This document shows positions 51,083 to 61,611 of a DNA stretch of 64,000 bases, piece by piece. Position numbers and translations under genes: made by a program. The notes under the pieces were generated by a model. It searched no databases, was not told the origin of the DNA, and saw only the letters and a list, made by a program, of their open reading frames with translations. Position 1 is the stretch's first letter; each line of letters starts with the position of its first letter. This DNA comes from Acinetobacter lwoffii. GTDB lineage: Bacteria; Pseudomonadota; Gammaproteobacteria; Pseudomonadales; Moraxellaceae. The stretch lies in the NCBI RefSeq assembly GCF_024129355.1, contig NZ_JAMXXP010000010.1, positions 1 to 64,000 of the forward strand, read 5' to 3'.

Positions 51083-51864
51083 ATCCTAATTCACCATCGA
51101 ATCATTCGAGCGTAGCTCCAAATGCGTTAGGAAATATTCAACGTCCGGGCGAGTACTTGCGCCAGATTCGTATCAATCAGCAGCGCAATCTGGAAGATGT
51201 AGCGAAAGAGCTGAACATCCCGGTCAAAACCCTGACTGCTCTTGAGCAGGATGAATACAAATCTTTGCCAGAAGCGACCTTTATCAAAGGTTATTACCGG
51301 ACTTATGCCAAATTTCTGGGTGTAGATGCGTCTAGTATTATTCAGCGTTTTGATGAAATCTATACCAATGATACCGGGTTGCTGCCGAATCATGCCCTGA
51401 ACAATTCTCCAATTAAAATTATGGGGAAATTACCAGGTTCCAAGCGTGACCGTAATCGTAAGTGGTTAAAGCGCATTTTTATTACGCTGGTACTTTTGCT
51501 GATTTTGGGCGCACTGTTTGCCATGATTCAGAACTGGTCGAGTAGTAATTCCCAAAATAGCAGTGAAGTCTCTGGAGTAGGCGCTTCTAATGTCGAGATT
51601 CTGAATCTGGATACAGGTGCCGCACTTTCCGGTGATCAGCTGAAGCTTGATTTTAACCGTCCGACTTCGGTGCATATTGTCGACTCGGCGGGTAATGTTC
51701 TGGCAACTGGCCGTCAGGCATCGAGCTTGCAACTGAATGGTGAAGCGCCATTCCAGATTCGTCTGGATGATGCATCGGCTGTATCACTCAGTTTAAATAA
51801 TGAAAATATTTCATTGTCACCCTACACTGTGAACGGAAAAGCAGAATTCCGTTTATCACCTTAA
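51073..51864 (+). CDS. rodZ: RodZ-like cell-shape protein
   Basis: A bitopic membrane protein linked to MreB in relatives. 263 residues: N-terminal helix-turn-helix domain about 25-95 ('GEYLRQIRINQQRNLEDVAKEL'-type start), a basic juxtamembrane stretch 'SKRDRNRKWLKR', a membrane segment about 134-151, then a periplasmic DUF4115 domain about 180-260. The order pilF-rodZ-ispG-hisS-yfgM-bamB-der is a conserved gammaproteobacterial cluster, which supports the assignment. Overlaps pilF by ten bases. Confidence 0.92.
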   Translation: MEVNPNSPSNHSSVAPNALGNIQRPGEYLRQIRINQQRNLEDVAKELNIPVKTLTALEQDEYKSLPEATFIKGYYRTYAKFLGVDASSIIQRFDEIYTNDTGLLPNHALNNSPIKIMGKLPGSKRDRNRKWLKRIFITLVLLLILGALFAMIQNWSSSNSQNSSEVSGVGASNVEILNLDTGAALSGDQLKLDFNRPTSVHIVDSAGNVLATGRQASSLQLNGEAPFQIRLDDASAVSLSLNNENISLSPYTVNGKAEFRLSP

Positions 51865-51887
51865 CAGATCAAGAGTAGAGCAGAACG

Positions 51888-53009
51888 ATGATCGTAAATC
51901 CAATTAAACGTCGTCCAACACGTAAAATTCGTGTGGGTTCAGTTTATGTGGGTGGTGATGCACCAATCAGTATCCAGTCGATGACCAATACTGAAACCTG
52001 TAATGTAGCAGCTACGGTTGCTCAGATCCAGCGCTGCGTCGATGCAGGCGCGGACATCATGCGGGTTTCTGTGCCTACCATGGAAGCGGCGGCGGCATTT
52101 GGTGAAATTCGCAAGCAGGTCAATGTACCTTTGGTGGCGGATATTCACTTCGATTATAAAATTGCTTTGGCAGTTGCCGATTTGGGTGCAGACTGCCTGC
52201 GGATTAACCCGGGCAATATCGGTTCTGAAGCGAAAATTCGTGAAGTCGTGGCCGCGGCACGTCATAACGACATTTCCATGCGGATCGGTGTCAATGCCGG
52301 CTCCCTGGAAAAAGATATTCAAAAGAAATATGGCGAGCCGACTGGTCAGGCTTTGCTTGAATCTGCGATGCGCCATATCGATATTCTAGACCGTCTGGAT
52401 TTCCAGGAATTCAAAATTTCAGTCAAAGCCTCGAATGTGTTCCTGACCATGGATGCGTATCGTTTGCTGTCACAGCAAATTGATAATCCGCTCCATCTGG
52501 GTGTCACAGAAGCAGGTATTTACCGCACCGGTTCGGTTAAATCTGCCATCGCTTTGGGTGGCCTGCTGATGGAAGGCATCGGGGATACCATGCGTATTTC
52601 CTTAGCTGCCGAGCCTGAAGAAGAAATTAAAATTGGTTTTGATATTCTGAAATCGCTGGGTCTGCGCTCCAACGGGATTAACTTCATTGCCTGCCCAAGC
52701 TGTTCACGTCAGGAATTTAATGTGATTTCCGTGATGCAGCAACTTGAAGAGCGTTTAGAAGATATTCGTACCCCAATGGATGTCTCGGTCATTGGCTGTA
52801 AAGTGAATGGGCCGGGCGAAGCCAAAGAAGCGGATATTGGTGTCGTAGGTGCAGCACCACGTTCACTGGTGTACCGTAATGGTGAAAAGAGCCATTTAAT
52901 TGACACGAATCAATTGGTTGATGAAATCGAAACCATGGTTCGTCAACGTGTTACCGAGCTTGAAGAAGCTAAATCTAAAGAAATTATTCGTACAAGTTTT
53001 CCTGAGTAG
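51888..53009 (+). CDS. ispG: 4-hydroxy-3-methylbut-2-en-1-yl diphosphate synthase
   Basis: The [4Fe-4S] enzyme of the penultimate MEP-pathway step to isoprenoids. 373 residues. N-terminal TIM barrel '[19 protein letters not shown]' near 20-37, and cluster cysteines in 'CPSCSRQEF' near 268-276 and 'GCKVNGPGE' near 303-311. Normal length. Ends 3 bases before hisS. Confidence 0.98.
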   Translation: MIVNPIKRRPTRKIRVGSVYVGGDAPISIQSMTNTETCNVAATVAQIQRCVDAGADIMRVSVPTMEAAAAFGEIRKQVNVPLVADIHFDYKIALAVADLGADCLRINPGNIGSEAKIREVVAAARHNDISMRIGVNAGSLEKDIQKKYGEPTGQALLESAMRHIDILDRLDFQEFKISVKASNVFLTMDAYRLLSQQIDNPLHLGVTEAGIYRTGSVKSAIALGGLLMEGIGDTMRISLAAEPEEEIKIGFDILKSLGLRSNGINFIACPSCSRQEFNVISVMQQLEERLEDIRTPMDVSVIGCKVNGPGEAKEADIGVVGAAPRSLVYRNGEKSHLIDTNQLVDEIETMVRQRVTELEEAKSKEIIRTSFPE

Positions 53010-53012
53010 ATC

Positions 53013-54308
53013 ATGAGTTCAATCGTCGCAATCAAAGGTTTTAATGACATTCTCCCAACGCAAACCCCAGCTTGGAGACGTCTTGAACAGCATCTATCCG
53101 GTTTGATGGATGCCTATGGCTATCAACAAATTCGTTTGCCTATCGTAGAACAGACTAACCTGTTTAAACGTTCGATCGGTGATGCAACCGATATCGTTGA
53201 AAAAGAAATGTATACCTTCCTCGACAAGGGTAATCCGCCTGAGTCGTTGACGTTACGTCCTGAAGGGACGGCTGGCTGTGTACGTGCCATGCTGGAGCAT
53301 AATCTGCTGCGTGGTGCGACGCCTCGCGTCTGGTATATCGGCCCAATGTTCCGTTATGAAAAACCGCAAAAAGGCCGTTACCGTCAGTTCCACCAGTTTG
53401 GTGTGGAAACCTTTGGTGTGGCAACACCGGATATGGACGCAGAACTGATTCTGATGACGGCGCGTCTGTGGAAACGTATGGGTGTGGCAGACAAGGTTCA
53501 GCTTGAGTTAAATACACTCGGTGAGTCGGATGAGCGTGCAGCCTATCGTGCGGCGCTGGTTGAGTTTTTAGAGTCGCATAAAGCTGATCTGGATGAAGAT
53601 TCTCAGCGCCGTCTGACCACGAATCCATTGCGTATTCTGGATTCTAAAGATGCCAAAACACAAAGCATCTTGGAAAATGCACCGAAACTTCATGATTTTA
53701 TGGGTGAAGAAACGCTGGCGCATTTTGCCCAGTTACAGCAGTATTTGACTGATGCAGGCGTAAGCTTCGTGATCAATCAAAAACTGGTACGCGGTCTGGA
53801 CTATTACAACAAAACTGTTTTTGAATGGACTACAACTCACTTGGGTTCACAAGGTACAGTGTGTGCCGGTGGCCGTTATGACGGTCTGGTGGGGCAACTT
53901 AAAGGCAGGCCTGATCAATCTGTCCCTGCGGTTGGTTTTGCCATGGGTATCGAGCGTTTATTGCTTCTGCTGGAACAGGTTGAAAACAATGCCCCGACAC
54001 GTGATTGTGAAGTATTCCTGGTGGCTGAACCGACTTCTCAAGGTAAGGCTTTGGTCATTGCCGAACAGATCCGTGATCAGCTTGAAGCAGCAGGCAGTCA
54101 GGTTCGTCTGAAAGTAGGCTCACAAGGTTCAATGAAATCGCAAATGAAAAAGGCCGATCAAGCCGGTGCTTTGTATGCAGCGATTTTGGGCGAGCGTGAA
54201 CTGGAAGCTCAGGCGTTTACTGTGAAAGAGCTGGCAACCGCAGAGCAATCGAATGTACTATTTACGGACTTCGTTGCATTTTTTAGTACTAAAATTTCTT
54301 CAAAATAA
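53013..54308 (+). CDS. hisS: Histidyl-tRNA synthetase
   Basis: A class II synthetase of 431 residues. Motif 1 region '[13 protein letters not shown]' and '[12 protein letters not shown]', motif 2 '[19 protein letters not shown]' near 112-130, the histidine-specific '[14 protein letters not shown]' near 258, motif 3 '[10 protein letters not shown]' near 311, and the C-terminal anticodon-binding domain. Complete. Part of the ispG-hisS-yfgM-bamB run. Confidence 0.98.
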   Translation: MSSIVAIKGFNDILPTQTPAWRRLEQHLSGLMDAYGYQQIRLPIVEQTNLFKRSIGDATDIVEKEMYTFLDKGNPPESLTLRPEGTAGCVRAMLEHNLLRGATPRVWYIGPMFRYEKPQKGRYRQFHQFGVETFGVATPDMDAELILMTARLWKRMGVADKVQLELNTLGESDERAAYRAALVEFLESHKADLDEDSQRRLTTNPLRILDSKDAKTQSILENAPKLHDFMGEETLAHFAQLQQYLTDAGVSFVINQKLVRGLDYYNKTVFEWTTTHLGSQGTVCAGGRYDGLVGQLKGRPDQSVPAVGFAMGIERLLLLLEQVENNAPTRDCEVFLVAEPTSQGKALVIAEQIRDQLEAAGSQVRLKVGSQGSMKSQMKKADQAGALYAAILGERELEAQAFTVKELATAEQSNVLFTDFVAFFSTKISSK

Positions 54309-54338
54309 TCGATAAAACATTAGGAAAAGGGTAATCTC

Positions 54339-55037
54339 ATGAGCGCAATGAGTGGTGATGAACAGTTTGAAAGCTTAAAATCCTTTACGAAGAAATATGG
54401 TTCTTCGATGATTACCGGGATTTTAATTGCGCTGATTGCCTTTTTTGGGTGGGAATATTGGCAGAAGAAAAACCTGGCAGAGTCGCAAATGCACACTGCC
54501 AAGGTTCAGCAGTTGATGGATGATGCGCAGGCATCGAAAGGTGATGGTTTTGCTAAGTTATCTGAAGCTGCGGACAAAATTGTCAAGGAAGCACCGGATT
54601 CAGCACAGGCGATTCAGACCCAGCTGATGATGGCTAAATTGGCTTATGACAAAGAAGATTATGCTGCGGCCGAGAAAGCGCTACAGAAAGTTGAAAACTC
54701 GAAAGTAGATGATAAAGGCCTGGTTCAGGTTGTCAAACTTCGTCTGGCTTATGCACAATTGGCGCAGAAAAAATATGATGCTGCATTGAAAACTTTAGAA
54801 GCAGTCACTGAGCCTGCATTTAAAGCAACTGCCGATGAAGCACGTGGCGATATCTATGTTGCCAAAAATGATATTGAAAATGCTAAAAAAGTATATCAAA
54901 GTGCATGGGATGCTTTGATTGAACGTAAAGAAGAACGTCAGATTTTACAAATTAAGCTCGAAAGCGTAGGCGTATTGGTCGATGATCCGGAAATCGAACG
55001 CCCAATTATAGAAACACAAGCGGAAGAAGCTGAATGA
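54339..55037 (+). CDS. YfgM-like membrane TPR protein
   Basis: A 232-residue inner-membrane protein with one membrane segment (about residues 24-41, 'ITGILIALIAFFGW') and periplasmic TPR-like helices (UPF0070 family). In E. coli YfgM is an ancillary part of the SecYEG translocon with PpiD and lies between hisS and bamB, exactly as here. 'EKYGSSMITG'-like 'KKYGSSMITG' and 'AESQMHTAKVQQLMD' match the family. The stop overlaps bamB (ATGA). Confidence 0.9.
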   Translation: MSAMSGDEQFESLKSFTKKYGSSMITGILIALIAFFGWEYWQKKNLAESQMHTAKVQQLMDDAQASKGDGFAKLSEAADKIVKEAPDSAQAIQTQLMMAKLAYDKEDYAAAEKALQKVENSKVDDKGLVQVVKLRLAYAQLAQKKYDAALKTLEAVTEPAFKATADEARGDIYVAKNDIENAKKVYQSAWDALIERKEERQILQIKLESVGVLVDDPEIERPIIETQAEEAE

Positions 55038-56182
55038 ATAGAAAATACAAAATTACCTGTGCCTTGACTGTTTTAACGCTTGCATTGGCTGGCTGTGCGG
55101 GTAAAACCAATAAAGTTCCAGAAGTAAAACCGAATCCACTTCCAAAACTGACTCAAGCCAAAACACTGATCCCTGTATTTTCCACCAGTGTGGCTTCGAC
55201 AGATGCTGCTGATCCGTTGCGTTTACGTCTGGATGCAGATAATGATGTGATCTTTGCAATTGATCCGAAAGGCGAAGTGTCTGCATTTAAAGGTAAACAG
55301 CGTCTGTGGCAGAAAAAAGTCAGCAAAGACAATTTAAGTTCTGGTGTTGAAGCTGCTGAAGGTCTTGTTGTCGTTGGCAACCAGAAAGGCCAACTGTTTG
55401 CGCTGGATCAGCAAACCGGCGAGCAAAAATGGACTGCGCAATTGACGGGTGCTTTACTGGCACCTTCATTAATTCATGCTGGTCGTGTCATTAGCGTGAG
55501 CAATGACGGCACAGTATATGCGCATGAAATTGCGACGGGTGCGCAAGTTTGGACTTATAACTTACCTAATGTACAATTCAGCCTGCGTGGCATGGCTGCA
55601 CCTGTTGCATTAGATGCTCGTAATGTACTGATTGCATCTTCCAATGCTTATATCTATGCACTGGATGCCTTAAGCGGTGTGCCAAAATTACAGCGTCGTG
55701 TCGCAGTGTCGGATGGGCGTTCTGATATCCAGCGTCTGGTTGATATTGACGGGGAACCGGTCGTTGCAGGCCAGTTTGTGGTGACCACCAGTTATCAAGG
55801 TCAGGTGACTGTGCTGGATTTAGCTTCACAACAGGTGGTCTGGAGTGAAGATGCCAGCAGTATCCAGCGTCCAGAAGTTGTGGGCAATGGTGTATTTGTG
55901 GCGCAAACCGATGGCAAAATCAAAGCCTTTGAAATTACCTCGGGTCAACCGCTTTGGGAAAATGACCAGTTGCTGAATCGCAAGTTAAGTAATCCGGTGA
56001 TGCTGGGTACTGATCTTGTAGTCGGCGATCTGGATGGTGTCTTGCACCTGATTGATCCGCGTACCGGACAGATTACTGGTCGTTCGAAAACCTCTGGGGA
56101 AGTACGTAGCTTACGCGTCATCGACAACCAGCTGTATGTTTCCACACGCAAGGGCGCATTAAGCATTTGGCAGAACCGTTAA
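55034..56182 (+). CDS. bamB: Outer-membrane protein assembly factor BamB
   Basis: A lipoprotein subunit of the BAM complex that helps deliver beta-barrel proteins to BamA. 382 residues: lipobox 'LAGC' (Cys21), then an eight-bladed PQQ-type beta propeller with repeats such as 'LFALDQQTGEQKWTAQL', 'VYAHEIATGAQVWTYNL', 'VLDLASQQVVWSED' and 'IKAFEITSGQPLWEN'. ATGA overlap with yfgM. A terminator follows, and der has its own start region. Confidence 0.96.
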   Translation: MNRKYKITCALTVLTLALAGCAGKTNKVPEVKPNPLPKLTQAKTLIPVFSTSVASTDAADPLRLRLDADNDVIFAIDPKGEVSAFKGKQRLWQKKVSKDNLSSGVEAAEGLVVVGNQKGQLFALDQQTGEQKWTAQLTGALLAPSLIHAGRVISVSNDGTVYAHEIATGAQVWTYNLPNVQFSLRGMAAPVALDARNVLIASSNAYIYALDALSGVPKLQRRVAVSDGRSDIQRLVDIDGEPVVAGQFVVTTSYQGQVTVLDLASQQVVWSEDASSIQRPEVVGNGVFVAQTDGKIKAFEITSGQPLWENDQLLNRKLSNPVMLGTDLVVGDLDGVLHLIDPRTGQITGRSKTSGEVRSLRVIDNQLYVSTRKGALSIWQNR

Positions 56183-56227
56183 TTTTAACGAGCCTTATGC
56201 TAAACTAGCCACAACCGTATTTTTGTG

Positions 56228-56268
56228 AACGCGGGGTGATTGAAAAATCAATGCCCCGTGTTTTTATT
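56228..56268 (+). terminator. Rho-independent terminator of bamB
   Basis: ACGCGGGGTGATTGA pairs with TCAATGCCCCGTGT with one wobble and one bulge, followed by a T-rich tail. Confidence 0.82.
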
Positions 56269-56350
56269 TAGGGTATTTCCCCCTTATATCTTCCTATACT
56301 TTCTGATGTTCAGGCCACTTTGACGCCTGATATTGAATAAAGGTTACTCT

Positions 56351-57760
56351 ATGAAACCCGTAATTGCGCTCATTGGTCGTCCGAACGTCGGAAAATCAAC
56401 GCTGTTCAACCAGATTACCAAGAGCCGTGACGCATTGGTGGCAGACTTTGCAGGTCTGACACGCGACCGTAAATATGGCGATGCTACCTATCAAAATAAA
56501 TCTTTCATTGTGGTCGATACTGGCGGTATTGGCGAAAATGAAGGTGGTATTGATTCATATATGGCAGAGCAATCCAAGACTGCCATTCATGAAGCCGACA
56601 TCATCATTTTTGTGGTTGATGCGCGTGCCGGACTGCTGGCTTCCGATGAACAGATTGCACGTGAATTGCGTACTTTAGGTAAAAAAGTCTTTCTGGTGGC
56701 CAACAAGGTCGACGGCGTACATGCTGAAGCTGCCCTGGTTGAATTCTACAAACTGGGTATGGGCGAACCGCTACAAGTGGCAGCCAGCCATGGTCGTGGT
56801 GTTCAGCAAATGCTGGAAGATGTACTTGCTGACGTACCGGAAGATGAAAATCCGGAAGAGCATGACAAAAACACGGGTCTGCGTTTAGCGATTATTGGTC
56901 GTCCAAACGTAGGTAAATCAACGCTGGTGAACCGCTTGCTCGGTGAAGAGCGTGTGGTGGCATTTGACCAGCCGGGTACAACACGTGACTCGATTTATAT
57001 TCCATTCGAGCGTGATGGCCGTCAATATACCCTGATTGATACTGCCGGGGTGCGCCGTAAAGGTAAAGTTGATGAAATGATTGAGAAATTCTCGATTGTT
57101 AAAACTTTACAGGCAATGAAAGATGCCAACGTAATTGTTGTTGTGGTTGATGCGCGTGATGGTATTGTTGAGCAGGACTTGCATTTGATTGGCTATGCAC
57201 TTGAAGCAGGTCGTGCCATGGTTATTGCAGTCAATAAATGGGATAACATGACTGAATATGATCGTAAGCAATGTAAGCTCGATGTAGAGCGTCGCTTCGA
57301 TTTTATTCCATGGGCCAAAGTGCATTTGATTTCTGCATTGCATGGAACTGGCGTGGGCGATCTTTATCCATCGATTCACCGTGCTTATGATTCATCTCGT
57401 TTGAAAGTATCACCGGCAAAAATCACCCAGATTTTAAATGATGCGACAGATGCCCACCAACCACCTATGGTTCAGGGTCGTCGTATTAAAATGCGTTACG
57501 CACATATGGGTGGACAAAATCCGCCAACGATCGTGATTCACGGAAACAAGGTGGATAAAACCCCTGCGGATTATCGCCGTTACCTGGAAAATGTGTTCCG
57601 TAAAGTGTACAAGCTTGAAGGTACACCTATTAAAATCGAGTTTAAAACTTCTGAAAACCCGTTTGAAGGCCGTAAGTCTCAAGTGGATGAGCGTGCAGCT
57701 GCACGTAAACGTCGTTATGTACAGAAGTTCAAGAAAGCCGAGAAGAAATTTAAGCGTTAA
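56351..57760 (+). CDS. der: Ribosome biogenesis GTPase Der (EngA)
   Basis: A tandem-GTPase factor for 50S subunit maturation. 469 residues. The first G domain has 'GRPNVGKST' (9-17) and 'DTGGIG' near 56; the second has 'GRPNVGKST' near 183 and 'DTAGVRRKG' near 230; a KH-like C-domain carries '[10 protein letters not shown]' near 390. The very basic tail is typical. The ATG at 56351 follows AAAGG; an in-frame TTG 18 bases upstream overlaps that ribosome binding site and is unlikely. Confidence 0.97.
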   Translation: MKPVIALIGRPNVGKSTLFNQITKSRDALVADFAGLTRDRKYGDATYQNKSFIVVDTGGIGENEGGIDSYMAEQSKTAIHEADIIIFVVDARAGLLASDEQIARELRTLGKKVFLVANKVDGVHAEAALVEFYKLGMGEPLQVAASHGRGVQQMLEDVLADVPEDENPEEHDKNTGLRLAIIGRPNVGKSTLVNRLLGEERVVAFDQPGTTRDSIYIPFERDGRQYTLIDTAGVRRKGKVDEMIEKFSIVKTLQAMKDANVIVVVVDARDGIVEQDLHLIGYALEAGRAMVIAVNKWDNMTEYDRKQCKLDVERRFDFIPWAKVHLISALHGTGVGDLYPSIHRAYDSSRLKVSPAKITQILNDATDAHQPPMVQGRRIKMRYAHMGGQNPPTIVIHGNKVDKTPADYRRYLENVFRKVYKLEGTPIKIEFKTSENPFEGRKSQVDERAAARKRRYVQKFKKAEKKFKR

Positions 57761-57784
57761 TTTTATAGTTTAAATTTTCCGGAT

Positions 57785-57813
57785 AAAAAGCCTGCGTAAA
57801 GCGGGCTTTTTTT
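57785..57813 (+). terminator. Rho-independent terminator of der
   Basis: AAAAAGCCTGC (57785-57795) pairs with GCGGGCTTTTT (57801-57811) with one wobble, then further T. Confidence 0.92.
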
Positions 57814-58030
57814 ATTACCTATAAAAATATTTTTTAATCAGGCTTAATTTTGAATTTAATAAAAATAAAATATTCTTTTAATTATAGTTATTTAGTATAA
57901 GTATCAATTTAATATTTATGTGATATGTATTATATTTGTGTGAAATTGTTAATTCAGTCGCAAAAATGAAAATTGACTGAAAAAGATCATAATAAATTAC
58001 TACCCAAATTTGCGGTGGTGTGAGGGGAAC

Positions 58031-59539
58031 ATGAAAAAAACTGCATTGGCCTTAATCTGTATGATGGGTTTACCAAGCCTTGCATGCGCTGAAATGATCA
58101 AAGTGAATGGTGAGGGCAGTAGCCCCATTATAAAAAAAGATCCAATAGGAACACGGAATCAAGCATTGAATAATGCAAAAACTGATGCAGTCATTGCTTT
58201 AATCAAAAAAATAAATGGCCCTCAAGCCATGCAGGATGCCGAACTCCATCTGGCAGATATTGTGAAACAAGTTGACAATGGCTACGTATTTAATCGTGGT
58301 AGTCAAACCAACAATAACAATGAACTGGTTACTTCTATTTCAATTGAAATGGATGATCAGGAGTTTCGCCAGATCTTAAATGATCTGGGTTTATCCAAAA
58401 AGAATAGCCGAACCAGTCCGATCATGATCGTAATGGATGAATATTTTGGTGTACCGCGAGATAACTCAAAACCGGTGAAAGAGTTTACGTCGTACTTTTC
58501 TGACAAGAGCTATGCCTATGATGAAAAGGCCAGCTATGACGCGAAAGAAAGTGCAAAAGCCAGTGAAAGTTCATCATATTCATCAAAAGGCAAATCAGCT
58601 TCGGCTTCAGGCTATGCCTATGGTAATTACTATGGTGCAGGTGCGGGCGTTGCTGCACGTTCATCAAGTCACAATAATTCAGGTAAATCTTCTGCTTCAG
58701 TAAGTTATAACGCCAGTGAATCAGCACGTTATAGCCAGTCTGAACGCCAGAATGATATTCAAAATTTTGTGAAATATGTGGAATATCAAACCCCGTCGAC
58801 CACACCTGAGCGTGAAAATCAAACGTTAACCTCAATTGCCCGTGCAGCATCTAAATATGATCTACGCTTAATGGATTCGGATGTGTTTCGTAGCCGTTAT
58901 CTCAAAGGCAAGAGTATGACCATTCAACAATTGCTGGGTGATGCAGAGCTGGCAAAACTTGCAGTGGCTGCACGTCAGGAAAAAGCGGACTGGTTTATGG
59001 TCGGTAGCTCTTATATTTATGACCGTGGTCGTTCAGGTGCAACGGGTCAGTTTGTTTGTGATGGTGCACTCAGCTATAAAATTTATTCAGTCGATGATGG
59101 CACACTGATGGGCGGCGATACCCGTACTGAATCATCCACGGCTGCAACGACAGATACTTGCCGTACCAATGTTGCCCGTAAACTGGGTGAAATGACGCTA
59201 TCTGAAGTCGGCCCGCAAATCCTTGCCTATTCGAAAAACCGCAGCATGTATGGTAAGGAAATAACCCTCTTTGTAAAAAGTGTATCGGGTAGCGTATCTA
59301 GCCGGTTAGGGGATGACCTGTACGTGGCCTTAGATGAAATGGATGGTGCGGAAAATATCGATATCCGTACCCAGGATGGCAAATTGGTCGAGATGACCAT
59401 GACTTATAAGAGTGAAAAGCCGTTAAGTGCTGAACTTGCCAAAGCATTGCGCCGGGTAAATCCTGTTCTGTCGAATGCAGAACGCCTGCAAGCAGGGAAT
59501 ACCATTACTTTATGTATTGGTGGTACCCAATGCAAATAA
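58031..59539 (+). CDS. Exported protein of unknown function, FlgT/CsgG-like features
   Basis: A 502-residue exported protein. A signal peptide about 1-21 ends 'LACAE', so cleavage could be by signal peptidase I or, less likely, at Cys as a weak lipobox. Residues about 25-120 ('GTRNQALNNAKTDAVIAL', 'ELVTSISIEMD') resemble the N-terminal domain of FlgT/LPP20-type proteins. Residues about 156-237 are low-complexity, rich in Ser, Tyr, Ala, Gly and Lys. Residues about 265-415 ('KADWFMVGSSYIYD', 'LSYKIYSVDDGTLMG') recall CsgG/TolB-like folds. Gene 1 of three; AGGGGAAC precedes the ATG at 58031. I do not recognise a characterised homologue, and the fold statements are inference. Confidence 0.7.
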   Translation: MKKTALALICMMGLPSLACAEMIKVNGEGSSPIIKKDPIGTRNQALNNAKTDAVIALIKKINGPQAMQDAELHLADIVKQVDNGYVFNRGSQTNNNNELVTSISIEMDDQEFRQILNDLGLSKKNSRTSPIMIVMDEYFGVPRDNSKPVKEFTSYFSDKSYAYDEKASYDAKESAKASESSSYSSKGKSASASGYAYGNYYGAGAGVAARSSSHNNSGKSSASVSYNASESARYSQSERQNDIQNFVKYVEYQTPSTTPERENQTLTSIARAASKYDLRLMDSDVFRSRYLKGKSMTIQQLLGDAELAKLAVAARQEKADWFMVGSSYIYDRGRSGATGQFVCDGALSYKIYSVDDGTLMGGDTRTESSTAATTDTCRTNVARKLGEMTLSEVGPQILAYSKNRSMYGKEITLFVKSVSGSVSSRLGDDLYVALDEMDGAENIDIRTQDGKLVEMTMTYKSEKPLSAELAKALRRVNPVLSNAERLQAGNTITLCIGGTQCK

Positions 59540-61590
59540 GCTTGAAAAAAGCCATGCTTGCCATGGCGCTGATGGGAACGGCTAGTCCACAGGCCAATAT
59601 TCAGGTTTTTCCGGCGAAGGGAATTTATGGGCTGGAACTGCCTTGTCGTCAATCGGCAGAACATATAGAAGCAAACGCATCATCGATTTCCTGTGACTTT
59701 AGCAGGGCTGTATCTAGCGAGACGATTCGTACTCAAGTTGCACAGGCTTTCGAGCAGCAGCTGAAACAGGCCTTGCAAGATCAGGTGGTTACTTCAATTT
59801 CCCAACAGAATAAACATCGAAGCTATGTGGCCTCTCTGGAAGTTTTGCGGGCCAGCGAATATGTAGTGCAAAAGGAATCTACAGCCGAGATTTTTCTGCC
59901 AGTCACTTTAAGTTTAAAGTTGACCAATGTCTTGTCTGGAGAAGTGATTTATACCGATAGCGCTACCTTATCTCAACCTATACAGGTGCTGTCGACTGAT
60001 GTCGAGGCGGCTACAACCCGTCAGGCGGTCCAGCAGAAATTTCAAAGTAGCTTGCTGTCCTTGACCCAGCAATTGACCCAGGATCTGCAGAAAAAATTTA
60101 AGGTTTCTGAAGTGCAGACTAAGGTGATTGACCGCTGGAAGTCTTATATGGTTTTGGATAAAGGCTTTAATCAGGGGATTGCCAAAGATGATGAGCTGAG
60201 CTCGGCTTCAGGAGATTTAATCCGGGTTGTCCATGCTGATAGCGATTATGCTGTGGCATTGCCTGTATTGATGAGTGGTAATTCAAGCCAGTTTAGCAAG
60301 ATTTCGGCCAATACTCGTCAGGCACTGAACAAGCCTAAAGCTTTGGTGGTGGATGTATTGACTTATCAAGGTGAGTCAAAAGACCTGATTGAGCAGATTT
60401 TTTCTGATGCGATCGGAGAAAATGCATCCTTTACCCTTACACCAGTCAACAAACGTTATAGCGTGCTCGCACAGAGTATCAGTGAGCAGACGGGTTTAAC
60501 TAATCAGGAAACCCAGCATCAGCGTGAACTTCCTGAATTTTTTATTCGTATTAATGTGATTCCTGTAATTGGTTATCAACAGCAAGTCGGCAAGATGACT
60601 GAGCAACAAGTGGTACATAGTGAAGTGTTTGCTGAAATGATTGACCGTTCTGGGCGCGTGATTTATTCGGCACATGCAACTGATGAAATCAGTGAAACCA
60701 TTTCACAAGGAATGGGTTTTTCACTGGATACGCGTAAGGAAGTGGCACTCAAAAATGCTTTGGTGAAATTGGGTCAGCAATTCCAGAAAGGGATTCAATT
60801 TACCCGTTCAGATTTGCAGGTAGCGAGTGGTGGTAGTGAGATCATCACGATTCAGGATGCAGGCGAGCGTTTGACCACAGGCATGAAAATTCATGTGTAT
60901 AACCGTGAAAAAGTTGCTCAGCGTCAAGTATTAATCCCGACTTGGGAAGCCACAGTCATTGAGCGTCAAGGGACTAAAGTCAAAGCGCAGCTTGATTTTC
61001 CTGTGAGTGGAAATGACCGTCTGCCGGTACGTTCGGGTGACAGCATCTTGGTGGATAGCCATGCTGCTGTGGGTGAGTCGAAACTTGCACGGGTACTTTG
61101 TCCAAGCTTGCATACCGATCAAGTTGGAGAGATTCCATTTTATGGATTTGGTCCGCTGATTTATCACGCATTTACCAGTCAGTCCAAACGTCCATTTTAT
61201 GCCACAGGTTCAGGTTTTAAAGGGCAGACCAGTTTAGAAACATCAATTATAAAAATGACTGAAAATGCCGGCTTTAAAAAACAGCTTAATTTGAAACTGT
61301 ATGTGCCCAAAGACGAGTGCTTACAGCCAGCATTCAAGATTCAGGTTCGAGAAGACTCTATTAAATGCAATGCAGACAAATCCAGTTGCGATGCCACTTT
61401 GGTGTTGGCAGGTGGCGCGCGGCGTTTTAATGCAAAACAGGAACGTGTTGGGGCTGTCGGTTTACAGCAAGAAGTCAGTTTAAAAGGCATTGATATTACC
61501 CATCGTCATGAAATGTACAACATTCAGATGTTCAAGGCATTACCAAAAATTTTAAATCAGATCGTGCAAAAAGCCGATGCAGTTCAGTAA
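59530..61590 (+). CDS. Exported protein of unknown function, CsgG-like central domain
   Basis: A 686-residue exported protein with an N-terminal signal segment (about 1-22, 'AMLAMALMGTASPQA'). Residues about 205-245 ('YMVLDKGFNQGIAKDDEL') and 440-512 ('GERLTTGMKIHVYNRE', 'LPVRSGDSILV') look like repeated ring-type beta modules as in FlgT C-domains. Residues about 270-425 with 'MIDRSGRVIYSAHA' and 'VALKNALVKLGQQF' resemble the CsgG pattern. Several Cys lie near the C-terminus. The gene overlaps the previous one by ten bases, so the two are coupled. No characterised homologue recognised; an envelope-spanning or outer-membrane assembly is an inference. Confidence 0.68.
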   Translation: MQISLKKAMLAMALMGTASPQANIQVFPAKGIYGLELPCRQSAEHIEANASSISCDFSRAVSSETIRTQVAQAFEQQLKQALQDQVVTSISQQNKHRSYVASLEVLRASEYVVQKESTAEIFLPVTLSLKLTNVLSGEVIYTDSATLSQPIQVLSTDVEAATTRQAVQQKFQSSLLSLTQQLTQDLQKKFKVSEVQTKVIDRWKSYMVLDKGFNQGIAKDDELSSASGDLIRVVHADSDYAVALPVLMSGNSSQFSKISANTRQALNKPKALVVDVLTYQGESKDLIEQIFSDAIGENASFTLTPVNKRYSVLAQSISEQTGLTNQETQHQRELPEFFIRINVIPVIGYQQQVGKMTEQQVVHSEVFAEMIDRSGRVIYSAHATDEISETISQGMGFSLDTRKEVALKNALVKLGQQFQKGIQFTRSDLQVASGGSEIITIQDAGERLTTGMKIHVYNREKVAQRQVLIPTWEATVIERQGTKVKAQLDFPVSGNDRLPVRSGDSILVDSHAAVGESKLARVLCPSLHTDQVGEIPFYGFGPLIYHAFTSQSKRPFYATGSGFKGQTSLETSIIKMTENAGFKKQLNLKLYVPKDECLQPAFKIQVREDSIKCNADKSSCDATLVLAGGARRFNAKQERVGAVGLQQEVSLKGIDITHRHEMYNIQMFKALPKILNQIVQKADAVQ

Positions 61591-61611
61591 GGAATTATAA
61601 GGGGAAATACT

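Noticed and set aside
57960..58005. Promoter for the unassigned three-gene unit (TTGACT near 57974)
   Set aside because: The -35 hexamer is good, but no -10 hexamer at 16-18 bases matches at more than about half its positions.
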